Part shown: one piece after another, positions 49,104 through 57,877 of the stretch
Numbering within the stretch: position 1 is the stretch's first letter
How the letters are laid out: each line of letters opens with the position of its first letter
Origin: JADLHS01 sp964539515
GTDB lineage: Bacteria > Verrucomicrobiota > Verrucomicrobiia > Limisphaerales > JADLHS01
Direction: 5' to 3'
Assembly (NCBI GenBank): GCA_964539515.1
Contig: CAZIJO010000003.1
Coordinates: 21,883-85,882 of the forward strand
Length of the DNA stretch: 64,000 nucleotides
Translations under genes and position numbers: made by a program
Notes under the pieces: generated by a model
Seen by the model: only the letters and a program-made list of their open reading frames with translations
Told to the model about the DNA's origin: nothing
Databases searched by the model: none

Positions 49104-51533
49104 ATGAAGATCCAATGTGATTGCGGCGCAAAATACGCCTTCGACGTTTCGGTCGAAATGGTCCGGCAGCCAGTGAAATTTGTCTGCCCTGGCTGCGGGT
49201 TGGATTCGTCCGTGCGAGTGAATGCGCTGATTCAGCAGCAGTTCAGCCAGGCAAGCGGGACCGGGGAGGACGCTGCTCCGGCGGTGGCCATAGTGCCGCC
49301 ACCAACGTCAACCCCGGAGCCGACGGCGCCGTCCGCGCCCGCGCCAATGGCGCCACGTGTCCGGTTGAGTCACGGCGGGCAGGCGGCATCGGCTGCCGAG
49401 ACAGCGGATGTGAAGGACACGCGGTTTTGTTCCAAGCATCCGCAACAGCGGGTGACGGGCCAATGTCGCGTCTGCGGGAAATCGATCTGTCCGAAGTGCA
49501 TGGAGCTGTTTGGCTATGTCTGTTCGCCGCATTGCCAGGAAAAGGCGGATTTGCAGGGCATTGACATTCCGGTTTATGCCGGCCGGAAATCCGTGGTCGA
49601 GCGTCAACGCTGGAACAAGATTGGCCTGGTGTTCAAACTGGCCGCCTTGCTGGTGGTTGTGTTCATCGGGCTGTGGATTTGGTTCGAGTTCTTTCTCTCG
49701 CGACCCCATACCGCTTTCGCGGTTCGCTTTGAGAATGAACCGGCCATGTCCGGTGTGAGTGCGCTGAGCGACCCTGGGCAGCTGGTGTTCATTCATGGCG
49801 ACAAACTGGCCCGATACGATCTCAAAACCAAAAAGGAAGTCTGGCGTCGCCAGCTCGTCGACAAGAAGACAATGGCCGAGAAGGCCGCCCGGGAACTCAA
49901 AGAGATGCAGTCCGCGGAGCAAAGAGGCGAGAGCTTGTTCAAGGTTCCACAACTTGAGGAACTGATCCGCGACAGGACCCGGGCGGCCGAGCGTGACTTG
50001 GATTTGTATGTGCACGATCAAAACCTCTGGGTGGCGGTGGATGGCAAGCTGGTGCGCTACGATTGGGATTCCGGTGCGCCCCGGCAGGAGCTCGCCGTCA
50101 CGGACGATTCCTCCCGCGCCCGGAAGCTCGGGGAGGAGATCGAATGGCGCACCGGGTACGGTGAAGGGCTCATGACCATTACCCGCTTCAATTTGGCGTC
50201 CGGGAAGGCGCGGACGAACCAGCTCGGCGAGGTGCCCGTTTCCCCGGGCGCGCCGACGGCCACGAACGCGGTTGTCGGCAAAACCACCCGCCCGCCCGCC
50301 GCGAAGTCAGCCGCCGCCCGGAAAGCACCGGTCGAGCCCGCCCAAAAACTGGATCCGCAGAAGCTCGCCACGCAACTGGCCGAAGCCCCGGCCGCAGCAA
50401 AGATTGCTGGCCCGGCGACGATTGCCACTGCGGCCAACCAGGAACGCACGCTGGCCGAAATGCGTTCCCAGGACGAAAACATTCCCGTTCGCCCGGCGGC
50501 GAAAACCGGGCCGAATTACGCCGATCATTTCACGGTCGTTCCCACGCGGGATGGTTTTGTGCAGTTTTCCCGGCGACTGATCGAGGAAAAGTTCATCAGT
50601 CACACGGCCATGAAAGCGCCGCCCAAGAAATCCGCCCTCAATGGGAACTTGTCGGTGACGGCCACGGTGGATGTGGCCAACGAATTACTCAACGAAATGC
50701 AACGCAACGCGGGCGGTGATCAAGTGGTGGAGGATGTGAGCCGATACGCCGTGAAGGTGCGGATCGGTGATGGGAAGAATGCGGCCGACTGGGTGGGCGA
50801 AGTCGTCGGTCGGCCCGCGCTGTATCCGCTATCCAGCGGCAATGCGATCGTCGCGGGCAAGACCCTCGTGGTCCTCGATAAATCCAACCGGCAAAAATGG
50901 CAGAGTGCGCTCAGTTACCCGGTCCTCGGCGGCGGTGGGGAATCCGTTGACGACGGGGACGAAGCGGAGGAGCACAGCGGGCTCGGTCCCGTGGTGGAGC
51001 GCGGTGATACCCTCTACGTTTTCGATCAAGGTGTATTGAGCGCGTTCGAACTTGCGACCGGCAACGCCCATTGGCGGCTGCCCTCGGTCGGTATCTCCGG
51101 ACTTTACTTTGATGATTCCGGGATGATTTATGTGAACACCACGACGGCCAGCCCGGAGAACATCAAGTATTCCAAACAGATTGACGTGAGTGATCGGATT
51201 AATCCTGTGGTTCTCAAACTGGATCCCAAGACGGGCAAGGAACTTTGGCAGCAAACGCTGAGCGGCAACATCAGCTATCTCGCCGGCCAGTATATCTATT
51301 GCATCGCTTTCACCGGCCCGCGCGACGATGAGGACGAGATCAACTCTGATCTGGCGGTGCTGGGCATGGAAAAAAGGCCCTATCTGCGCATCCGGCGGAT
51401 CAATCCCAAGAACGGCCGGATCCTGTGGGAGCACTTTCAGCAGCGCGGGCCGCTGAACGTGCAGATTGACCGCAACACCATCCAACTGGTCTTCAAACGC
51501 GAGGTGCAGGTGCTGAAATACCTGTCCTTCTGA
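49104..51533 (+). CDS. Zinc-ribbon, single-helix membrane protein with PQQ-like beta-propeller
   Basis: 809 residues. An N-terminal zinc ribbon (CDCG and CPGCG, about 5-35) is followed by a low-complexity linker. A second zinc module of B-box character (CSKHPQQRVTGQCRVCGKSI, then CPKC, CSPHC) lies at about 109-150, and one membrane helix at about 175-198. A PQQ/quinoprotein-type propeller follows, with repeats such as GQLVFIHGDKLARYDLKTKK near 224 and KTGKELWQQTLSGNISYLAG near 710. The topology suggests zinc modules inside and propeller outside. It starts six bases after the pseudopilin gene. Role unknown; this architecture is frequent in the phylum. Confidence 0.78.
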   Translation: MKIQCDCGAKYAFDVSVEMVRQPVKFVCPGCGLDSSVRVNALIQQQFSQASGTGEDAAPAVAIVPPPTSTPEPTAPSAPAPMAPRVRLSHGGQAASAAETADVKDTRFCSKHPQQRVTGQCRVCGKSICPKCMELFGYVCSPHCQEKADLQGIDIPVYAGRKSVVERQRWNKIGLVFKLAALLVVVFIGLWIWFEFFLSRPHTAFAVRFENEPAMSGVSALSDPGQLVFIHGDKLARYDLKTKKEVWRRQLVDKKTMAEKAARELKEMQSAEQRGESLFKVPQLEELIRDRTRAAERDLDLYVHDQNLWVAVDGKLVRYDWDSGAPRQELAVTDDSSRARKLGEEIEWRTGYGEGLMTITRFNLASGKARTNQLGEVPVSPGAPTATNAVVGKTTRPPAAKSAAARKAPVEPAQKLDPQKLATQLAEAPAAAKIAGPATIATAANQERTLAEMRSQDENIPVRPAAKTGPNYADHFTVVPTRDGFVQFSRRLIEEKFISHTAMKAPPKKSALNGNLSVTATVDVANELLNEMQRNAGGDQVVEDVSRYAVKVRIGDGKNAADWVGEVVGRPALYPLSSGNAIVAGKTLVVLDKSNRQKWQSALSYPVLGGGGESVDDGDEAEEHSGLGPVVERGDTLYVFDQGVLSAFELATGNAHWRLPSVGISGLYFDDSGMIYVNTTTASPENIKYSKQIDVSDRINPVVLKLDPKTGKELWQQTLSGNISYLAGQYIYCIAFTGPRDDEDEINSDLAVLGMEKRPYLRIRRINPKNGRILWEHFQQRGPLNVQIDRNTIQLVFKREVQVLKYLSF

Positions 51534-51552
51534 TCTCGCGGGCCGGCTGCAA

Positions 51553-52668
51553 TCAAACCGTTTCCGGTAGCTGGCGGAGCAAATTCTGGAGAAACACCAC
51601 GTTGTCGCATTCGACGTAGTTCATCGTGCCGCCCATGCGGGCGAAGCTCTTGCAAAACCGAAGGTAGTACGCGGGATTGTCCTTGGGCGGTTCGCCGGTG
51701 CTCCAGTCCCAGTTCCCGCCGTCTTGAATGTCCACGACGTAAATCGTATGGCCACTGACGATTTTGCGCCCGGCTTGCAGGCGCAGATTGTTCACGCAAC
51801 TGAGGCTCTTCTCAAACACCTGCGGCGCCATGATGGCCGAACCGACGGACAAGACCACGCCGCCGTCCAGTCCGTCCACCGCGCGGCCAAAGAGTCCGAA
51901 GTCGGTCGTGGCGGCCCGGCCGATGGCCGCGCCGTTGAACATCGGGTGATTGGAAATGATGTCGTAACCAATGCCGGGATGAACGGTGAGCGGAACATTG
52001 TGCCGGAAAGCCTGCGCGAGAATGGAACTCGCCGGATGCCGGTGCTTGACTTCGATCCGGCCGGCCGGAAGGGTGTGCGCGATCATGGCCTGCAACAATT
52101 CGGCGCGGGCCGGCGCGAGCGGGTGCGTCGGCTCGGTGCTCAAAGATTGCTTGAGGGCATCCATCGCGGGCAGCGTCGTGCCGTCCTCAACGATGAAGCG
52201 ACCCAGGCTGCGTCCGTAACCTTCCCCGCGCAACGCGCCCGCCAGCAGGGCCAGATGAATATTACGACCGGTTTCGTCCCAGGTGCCGAACGTGCCGGTG
52301 GCGACATTATCGCGAACACTCTCCGCGGTCCGGCCCTGGAAGGCGAGTTCCCAATCGTGGATCGTGCCGGCGCCGTTGGTGGCCAGGTGCGTGACCCACC
52401 CTCCCGCGACGAGCCCATTGACCACCTCCAGCAAGCCATTTTTTACAAGGTGCGCGCCGTAGAGCAGCATGACGCTTGCGCCGCGGTTGCGAGCCGCGGT
52501 GACTTTCGCCACGCAGTCACGGATATGCGCCGTCATCCCCGCGGAACAGGCGGTGTCTCCACTGCTGACTCCCGTCAGGAGTTCTTCCAAGGTGCTGAGA
52601 TTTCGCCGCTGGGCCAGCGGGTAGGCTTTGATCTTTTTGAGGTCGAGCGGCGTTGGGAAGTCTTTCAT
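51553..52668 (-). CDS. Deoxyhypusine-synthase-like protein
   Basis: 371 residues. Core motifs VMLLYGAHLVKNGLLEVVNG near 84 and THLATNGAGTIHDWELAFQG near 112, then ATGTFGTWDETGRNI near 142, match the NAD-binding part of the deoxyhypusine synthase family. The GGGVPKH-type segment with the catalytic lysine of true deoxyhypusine synthase is not visible; the C-terminus instead has RMGGTMNYVECDNVVFLQ. Bacteria lack eIF5A, so it is more likely a polyamine- or other amine-related paralogue. It converges on the propeller gene. Confidence 0.75.
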   Translation of the reverse strand: MKDFPTPLDLKKIKAYPLAQRRNLSTLEELLTGVSSGDTACSAGMTAHIRDCVAKVTAARNRGASVMLLYGAHLVKNGLLEVVNGLVAGGWVTHLATNGAGTIHDWELAFQGRTAESVRDNVATGTFGTWDETGRNIHLALLAGALRGEGYGRSLGRFIVEDGTTLPAMDALKQSLSTEPTHPLAPARAELLQAMIAHTLPAGRIEVKHRHPASSILAQAFRHNVPLTVHPGIGYDIISNHPMFNGAAIGRAATTDFGLFGRAVDGLDGGVVLSVGSAIMAPQVFEKSLSCVNNLRLQAGRKIVSGHTIYVVDIQDGGNWDWSTGEPPKDNPAYYLRFCKSFARMGGTMNYVECDNVVFLQNLLRQLPETV

Positions 52669-52968
52669 GTCGCGCCGGTATTTAAGCAGGGTGGAACTCG
52701 GATGAAAACGGATTTCTTGCCCGGTCGCCTTCGAGGGGCAGGGCTTCCGTGCGCCGTCGCGGAGTGGCGGTTCACCCGCCAGTCGTTGAGCCGGCGCATC
52801 CTGGCCGACGGAAAGTGCTCACGTATATCCGGGTGGTTTGAAGGTTTCGTGTGGCGTCACCGGCTTCGACCGCATTCCGGTTGGCAGGATGCCAACCTCC
52901 ACGCCAGGCAAGATGGCCGACCCTACATTCCCTGTCCGATTCTGCCCTTGGCGGCTACTATAGGGTGA
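52669..52968. other. Intergenic region upstream of the sigma factor gene
   Basis: 300 bases without a credible gene. At about 52875-52950 it contains GGCAGGATGCCAACCTCCAC and GGCAAGATGGCCGACCCTAC, two related GGCA(G/A)ATG-type units that look like another degenerate extragenic repeat. No clear promoter was identified. Confidence 0.5.
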
Positions 52969-54489
52969 GTGAAAGACCAGACCGACGCCCAATTGCTGCG
53001 CGCCTATGCGGAACACCGCTCCGATCCGGCCTTTGCCGAACTGGTGCGCCGCCATGTGGATATCGTCTATTCCGCCGCGTTGCGCATGGTTTGTGACGCG
53101 CACCTCGCGCAAGACGTGACCCAAGGCGTGTTCCTCGCCCTCGCCCGGAACGCCGCCAGGCTCACGGATCGAGCGGTTTTGTCCGGTTGGCTACATCGCA
53201 CCGCGCAGAACATCGCTGCGCAGACCGTCCGCACGGATGTGCGCCGCCGGAGCCGGGAACAGGAGGCCGCCGCCATGAACGAATTGCTTGCCGCTGAACC
53301 AAACGCCGTCTGGGAGCACATTGCGCCGTTGCTCGACACCGCGCTCGGCGAACTGAGCGATGCGGACCGTGACGCGCTGTTGCTCCGCTACTTTGAACGC
53401 AAGTCCGCGAACGAGATGGCGGCAACGCTGGGCATCAGCGACGAAGCCGCGCAAAAGAGAGTAAACCGCGCCGTGGAACGCCTCCGCGGGCTATTTGCCA
53501 ATCGCGGCATTACCGTTGGCGCGAGCGGACTCGTCGTCGTAATCACGGCCAATGCCGTCCACGCCGCGCCCCCTGGGTTGGTCGTCACGATTTCATCCGT
53601 TGCCACGCTGGCTGCGACAACCTTGATGACCACCGCCACCAATGCCGTGACCATGACCACCATGCAAAAGCTTGTGGTTGCCACCATCTTGGTGGCCAGT
53701 TTAGGCACGCCCGTGCTCGTTCAAGTCCACGCTCAAAAACAATTGGCTGAACAAGTGCGCGCGTTGCAGCGCCAGGCAGATCTTTTGGCCGAACTAAAAG
53801 CGAGGAATGAAAAGCTCACAAACCTCCTGACCGAAACCAAAAGTTCGAGTGCGGTCCACGGAGACCAATTCATGGAACTGTTGCGGCTTCGTGGTCAGGT
53901 GGGTCGCTTGAGCCGGGAGGTTCAGGCACTGAAACAACTGAACGCTTCAAGTTCGACAAACGCCGGCAATAACTTCGCAACTACGAGTAGAATCTGGTCG
54001 GAACGTGCAACCCAACTCCGGCAATGGCTGGAGGCGAATCCGGCTGGAAGAATTCCCGAACTGCAGTTTCTCACCGAGCAGGAATGGATTGAGTCCATCC
54101 ATCCGCTGGCGCTTAGCACCGACGAGGAATACCGTCGTGCTGTCAGTAATCTCCGAGCCAATGCGGAGTCGCGCGTGCTCGACGTCCTGCAGGGTGCGCT
54201 TTGGCAGTTTGGACTGTCAAATGCAGGCCGATTCCCAAGCGAACTCACCCAACTGAAACCCTATTTGGGCTCAAGCTTGGATGACGCTATTCTCAATCGT
54301 TACGAGATCGTGCGCACGAAAGATTTGGTCGGGGAACTGCAACTCGGGGAAGATTGGGCGATCACCCAGAAAGTTCCGGTGGACGACGTTTGGGACGCGC
54401 GGCTGACGATCGGGATGACGGGTGGTGGCATGGCCGACAGCCGGGTGACCAATCGCTGGCGGCAACGGCACGGACAAGGTAATGAGTAG
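52969..54489 (+). CDS. ECF-type sigma factor with membrane-anchored C-terminal extension
   Basis: 506 residues. Sigma region 2 at about 10-90 (AFAELVRRHVDIVYSAALRM, DVTQGVFLALARNA) and region 4 at about 118-175 (LSDADRDALLLRYFERKSAN, LGISDEAAQKRVNRAVERLR) form a complete ECF factor. It continues with a hydrophobic region (about 185-250, including TMQKLVVATILVASLGTPVL), a coiled coil (about 255-320) and a C-terminal domain with NAGRFPSELTQLKPYL near 420. The tail predicts tethering to the membrane with an external sensor part. GTG 52969 has AGGG just upstream. The next gene carries a similar tail without the sigma part. Confidence 0.85.
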   Translation: MKDQTDAQLLRAYAEHRSDPAFAELVRRHVDIVYSAALRMVCDAHLAQDVTQGVFLALARNAARLTDRAVLSGWLHRTAQNIAAQTVRTDVRRRSREQEAAAMNELLAAEPNAVWEHIAPLLDTALGELSDADRDALLLRYFERKSANEMAATLGISDEAAQKRVNRAVERLRGLFANRGITVGASGLVVVITANAVHAAPPGLVVTISSVATLAATTLMTTATNAVTMTTMQKLVVATILVASLGTPVLVQVHAQKQLAEQVRALQRQADLLAELKARNEKLTNLLTETKSSSAVHGDQFMELLRLRGQVGRLSREVQALKQLNASSSTNAGNNFATTSRIWSERATQLRQWLEANPAGRIPELQFLTEQEWIESIHPLALSTDEEYRRAVSNLRANAESRVLDVLQGALWQFGLSNAGRFPSELTQLKPYLGSSLDDAILNRYEIVRTKDLVGELQLGEDWAITQKVPVDDVWDARLTIGMTGGGMADSRVTNRWRQRHGQGNE

Positions 54490-54516
54490 TATCCATCGGT
54501 CTTTGGGGGACGAACT

Positions 54517-55251
54517 ATGACAAAATTCAAACTCACTCTGCTGCTTGCCACCATCGCTGCGAGTCTGGTGGTGACTTTGTTTCTCTTCCGCACCGCCCAG
54601 GTGAAGTTGCGCGAAAATGATAAGACGGTGCTTTGGCAGGACGAGCAGGTGGCCGGGTTGATGGCCGAGCAAGAAAGGATGTCAAACCAATGGGTGGCCG
54701 CCGGGAGCGCCACCAGGAATCAGGAGAGCGAGCTCGCGCGGCTCCGCCGACTGGCGCAGGCGCTGCAGGTGCAGACCAATGAGCTTGCGAATAATCTCGC
54801 CCGCCAGCGACCGATGCAAGTATCCCCGACTGCTGCAAAACGGGAACCGCGTCCGCCCGAATACTACGACGAATTACACCGCCGGGCGGGGGGCAAAACC
54901 CGGGATGCCGTGAATCTCAGCCAGGTGTTCACCAGGTATGCTTCGGATCATCAAGGTCGCTTTCCCTCGAGTTTGGATCAGACAACAACCTATTTACAAA
55001 GGGACAACCTGCCGCTCAGCGGAACAAACCAATTTGAAATCCTCTATCACGGCTCCATCGACGACCTTAAGGGAATTCCCGGGGGCGCGGTGGCGTTGTT
55101 TCGCGACCGGCAAACCTGGCTTGCGCCCAGCGGTAAGCCGGCCCGCGTTTATGGCCTGGCCAATGGTTCCTCCCAGATTGTGGAATCGGACGACGATTTC
55201 AAGACGTGGGAAGCGGAGCATGTTTTTTCTTCCTCAGCTGCCAGCCAATGA
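54517..55251 (+). CDS. Membrane-anchored coiled-coil protein paralogous to the sigma factor tail
   Basis: 244 residues: a helix at about 6-25 (LTLLLATIAASLVVTLFLFR), a coiled coil (about 30-90), then a soluble domain with VNLSQVFTRYASDHQGRFPS at about 126-145 and LNQ-type end. This matches the architecture of the tail of the preceding sigma factor (helix, coiled coil, FPSxL domain). The gap is 27 bases, so the two are probably co-expressed and may interact through the coiled coils. No enzyme motif. Confidence 0.7.
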   Translation: MTKFKLTLLLATIAASLVVTLFLFRTAQVKLRENDKTVLWQDEQVAGLMAEQERMSNQWVAAGSATRNQESELARLRRLAQALQVQTNELANNLARQRPMQVSPTAAKREPRPPEYYDELHRRAGGKTRDAVNLSQVFTRYASDHQGRFPSSLDQTTTYLQRDNLPLSGTNQFEILYHGSIDDLKGIPGGAVALFRDRQTWLAPSGKPARVYGLANGSSQIVESDDDFKTWEAEHVFSSSAASQ

Positions 55252-55342
55252 AATCGCCGTCCAATTCAGCGATATGGTTCCGTGATCGTCAACTGGAGAG
55301 GGAGTCGCTTTTTAGGCGCTCGTTTAAGCCGAGGTCGCCGGG

Positions 55343-56230
55343 TTAGATGTCACAAATCCGCACGCCTTGTTTGAGGGAAGCCAGAGCGTCCGGACGCTTC
55401 GGAACAAATTCCTGCGCGACGAACCCTTTGTAGCCCGTATCCAGGATCGCCTGCATGATGCGGGGGTAGTGGAGTTCCTGGGTATCATCAATCTCCCCGC
55501 GGCCCGGCACGCCGCCTGTATGATAGTGCGCGATAGCTTCGTGGCTCTGTTTGATGGTGGCGCAAATGTCCCCGTCCATGATTTGCATGTGGTAAATGTC
55601 GTAGAGGAGTTTGAAGCGCTCGGAGCCGACCTGCCTGACCAACTCCACCCCCCAGCGGGCGTGATCACACATGTAATCGTGGTGGTCCACCTTGCTGTTG
55701 AGCAATTCCATGATGACCGTGACCTTGTGTTTCTCGGCGAGGGGTGCGATGCGTTTCAACCCCACCGCGCAGTTCGCCAGACCTTGCTCGTCGCTCATGC
55801 CTTTGCGGTTGCCGGAAAAGCAAATCACATTCGGTGCGCCGAACTCAGCGGCGACGGGCAGCGTCTGCGCCATGAACTCGACAATTTTGTCGTGGTTCTC
55901 CACGCGGTTCAGTCCCGAGGTGATGCCGCCGGGCACGCCACTCACGACGGCGCAGGTGAGTCCGTGCTTCTTGAGCGTGGGAAAATCCTTCACTTCGAGC
56001 AGTTCAACGGATTGCAGCCCGATCTCCTTGGCGGCAACACAGAATTCCTCGAGGGGAATCTTGCCGTAACACCATTTGCAGACGGAGTGGTTGATGCGGC
56101 CCTTGAGTTTGGGAGCGATGGCGGCTTCTGCGGCAGTGAGACGATGCGAGAGACCTGAGGCGACGGCGGCGGCAGCTGAAGTTGCGGCGATTGTGCGAAG
56201 CGCGGAACGACGGGAGAGTTGCTTTCTCAT
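55343..56230 (-). CDS. TAT-exported hydroxypyruvate-isomerase-like sugar isomerase
   Basis: 295 residues with a twin-arginine signal (SRRSALRTIAATSAAAAVAS, RR near 7-8). The mature protein is an AP-endonuclease-2-type TIM barrel close to hydroxypyruvate isomerase: VCKWCYGKIPLEEFCVAAKE near 50, ELLNSKVDHHDYMCDHARWG near 175, LLYDIYHMQIMDGDI near 209 and HTGGVPGRGEIDD near 237, with the metal-binding Glu, Asp, His and Glu of the family. Exported versions are common in this phylum; the substrate is unproven. Confidence 0.85.
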   Translation of the reverse strand: MRKQLSRRSALRTIAATSAAAAVASGLSHRLTAAEAAIAPKLKGRINHSVCKWCYGKIPLEEFCVAAKEIGLQSVELLEVKDFPTLKKHGLTCAVVSGVPGGITSGLNRVENHDKIVEFMAQTLPVAAEFGAPNVICFSGNRKGMSDEQGLANCAVGLKRIAPLAEKHKVTVIMELLNSKVDHHDYMCDHARWGVELVRQVGSERFKLLYDIYHMQIMDGDICATIKQSHEAIAHYHTGGVPGRGEIDDTQELHYPRIMQAILDTGYKGFVAQEFVPKRPDALASLKQGVRICDI

Positions 56231-56325
56231 GAATGGATTCTTACCACGGATGGACCGTGATGGGCACTGATTTTTTATGCGGACTGGCTGGTGGTGGAGA
56301 CGAATTGCCGGAGCGGGTTATAATC

Positions 56326-56425
56326 CGTTCTTAATCCTAATCTTCGTCTTGATCGTAATGCCTTTGCCGATCGCGCCGTTCTGCCGGGGAGAATAAGAAT
56401 ACGATTAAGATTATGATTATGAACC
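56326..56425. repeat. Inverted-repeat element with TTAATCCTAATCTT ends
   Basis: GTTCTTAATCCTAATCTTCG (from 56327) pairs imperfectly with CGATTAAGATTATGATTATG (from 56402), about 100 bases across and just downstream of the DUF1552 stop. It is AT-rich against a GC-rich background and may double as a transcript end. Confidence 0.55.
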
Positions 56426-56436
56426 TTGGCCCGACG

Positions 56437-57876
56437 CTACCCGAGCGCCAGCGCGCCGGTGCTGTCGCCAAACTTTTCCACCGGCGTGCCCATGTGTTCG
56501 AGCATCGAAACGTAGAGATTGCAGAGCGGCGTGCCCTTTGGGCTGGCGATATGGCGGCCGGGCTTGAGTTTGCCGCCGCCCCGCCCGGCCAGGAGGATGG
56601 GTAGGTTGGCCGGATCATGCCGGTTGCCGTCGGACATGCTCGAACCGAACAACACCATGCTGTTGTCGAGCAGCGTGCGTTCGCCCTCCTTGATCGCGGC
56701 GAGTTTGTCCATCAAATAAGCGAGCTGCTCGTTATGCCAGCGGTTGATTTTGGTGTACGGCTCGAACTTCTCGGGCTTGTCCTGGTGATGGCTGAATTCG
56801 TGATGGCCGCCGCCGGCACCGGGAATGAGCTGGCCGAAATTCTTGCCGGAAACGTCGTTGGCAAACATGAAAGTGCCGACGCGGGTGCTGTCGGTCCAAA
56901 AGGCCAGCGCCATCAAATCGAGCATCAGCCGGACGTGTTCCTGGTGATCGCCAGGTTCGCCCTTCGGCGCCGCGATCTCGCCCGGTTGCGTTTCGGGCTT
57001 CCACCCGCGTGGATCGGGCTTGGAGAAGAACTCGAGTCGTTTCTCCACTTCGCGGACGGCATCAAGGTATTCGTCGAGTTTGTATTGATCGTCCCGGCCC
57101 AGGCGGTTGCGCAACGATTTGGCATCGTCAAGAACGAGATCCAGGAGCGCGGCCCGATCCGCCTGCTGGCGACGGTCGGCGTTCGATATGCGGTTGGCCT
57201 TCATCACGCTAAAGAGCCGCTCGTAGGCGAGCCGGGGGTTGATCTCCTTCGCCAACGGCATGCTGGGCGAGCGCCAGGCGATGTAACAGCCATAGAGCCG
57301 GGTATAACCGACGTTGGTGTCAATGCCCGAGATCACCGGGTCAATGCCCAGTTCGAGCGAGGGCAGGGGAGTCAGGTGGCCGATTTGCTGCGCACAGAGC
57401 TGGTCAATCGAAAGCCCGCCCACGCTGATGTCTTTCCCGGCGGTCTTACGCACCGGCAGGCCGGTCAGGAAGTTTGCAGTCTTGGCGTAATGACCGTCGC
57501 CTTGATGGCTGTGTTGTTTGTCGAGGCCGGAGAAAACCAGCAAGTTTTCGCGATGCCGGGCCAGCGGTTCGAGGGCGTAGGGTAATTCAAATTCGGCGCC
57601 AGCCTGCTTGGGAAACCAGTTTTTCTCCCACACCCCGTTCGGGAAATAAATGCCGGCCATGCGCACCGGCGCTTGCACGTTGGTGGCGGCTTTGGTCGAA
57701 GCGACCGCATCCGGCGCCGCCAAAGCGGCGACCTTACCCATGGCATCCAGCAGGGGCAGTCCCAGCAACGCCCCCGTGCCTTTGAGAAACGAACGGCGGG
57801 GCATGCGCCAGTTTCTTTTCAGAATGGCGGGCGTTTGGGGGACGAATTCCAAGCCGGATCGGTTGGCGGATTCCAT
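56437..57876 (-). CDS. DUF1552 secreted protein
   Basis: 479 residues. A twin-arginine signal (MPRRSFLKGTGALLGLPLLD, residues 25-44) lies after a short lead, as in family members. Family landmarks are RMAGIYFPNGVWEKNWFP, LLVFSGLDKQHSHQGDGHYA near 115, GLSIDQLCAQQIG near 153, LAFWTDSTRVGTFMFANDVS near 330 and MVLFGSSMSDGNRHDPANLP near 410. DUF1552 proteins are always found with DUF1592-type cytochrome proteins in Planctomycetes and Verrucomicrobia; the pair is thought to oxidise a secreted substrate, but none is proven. It starts one base after the partner's stop. Confidence 0.9.
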   Translation of the reverse strand: MESANRSGLEFVPQTPAILKRNWRMPRRSFLKGTGALLGLPLLDAMGKVAALAAPDAVASTKAATNVQAPVRMAGIYFPNGVWEKNWFPKQAGAEFELPYALEPLARHRENLLVFSGLDKQHSHQGDGHYAKTANFLTGLPVRKTAGKDISVGGLSIDQLCAQQIGHLTPLPSLELGIDPVISGIDTNVGYTRLYGCYIAWRSPSMPLAKEINPRLAYERLFSVMKANRISNADRRQQADRAALLDLVLDDAKSLRNRLGRDDQYKLDEYLDAVREVEKRLEFFSKPDPRGWKPETQPGEIAAPKGEPGDHQEHVRLMLDLMALAFWTDSTRVGTFMFANDVSGKNFGQLIPGAGGGHHEFSHHQDKPEKFEPYTKINRWHNEQLAYLMDKLAAIKEGERTLLDNSMVLFGSSMSDGNRHDPANLPILLAGRGGGKLKPGRHIASPKGTPLCNLYVSMLEHMGTPVEKFGDSTGALALG

Positions 57877-57877
57877 G

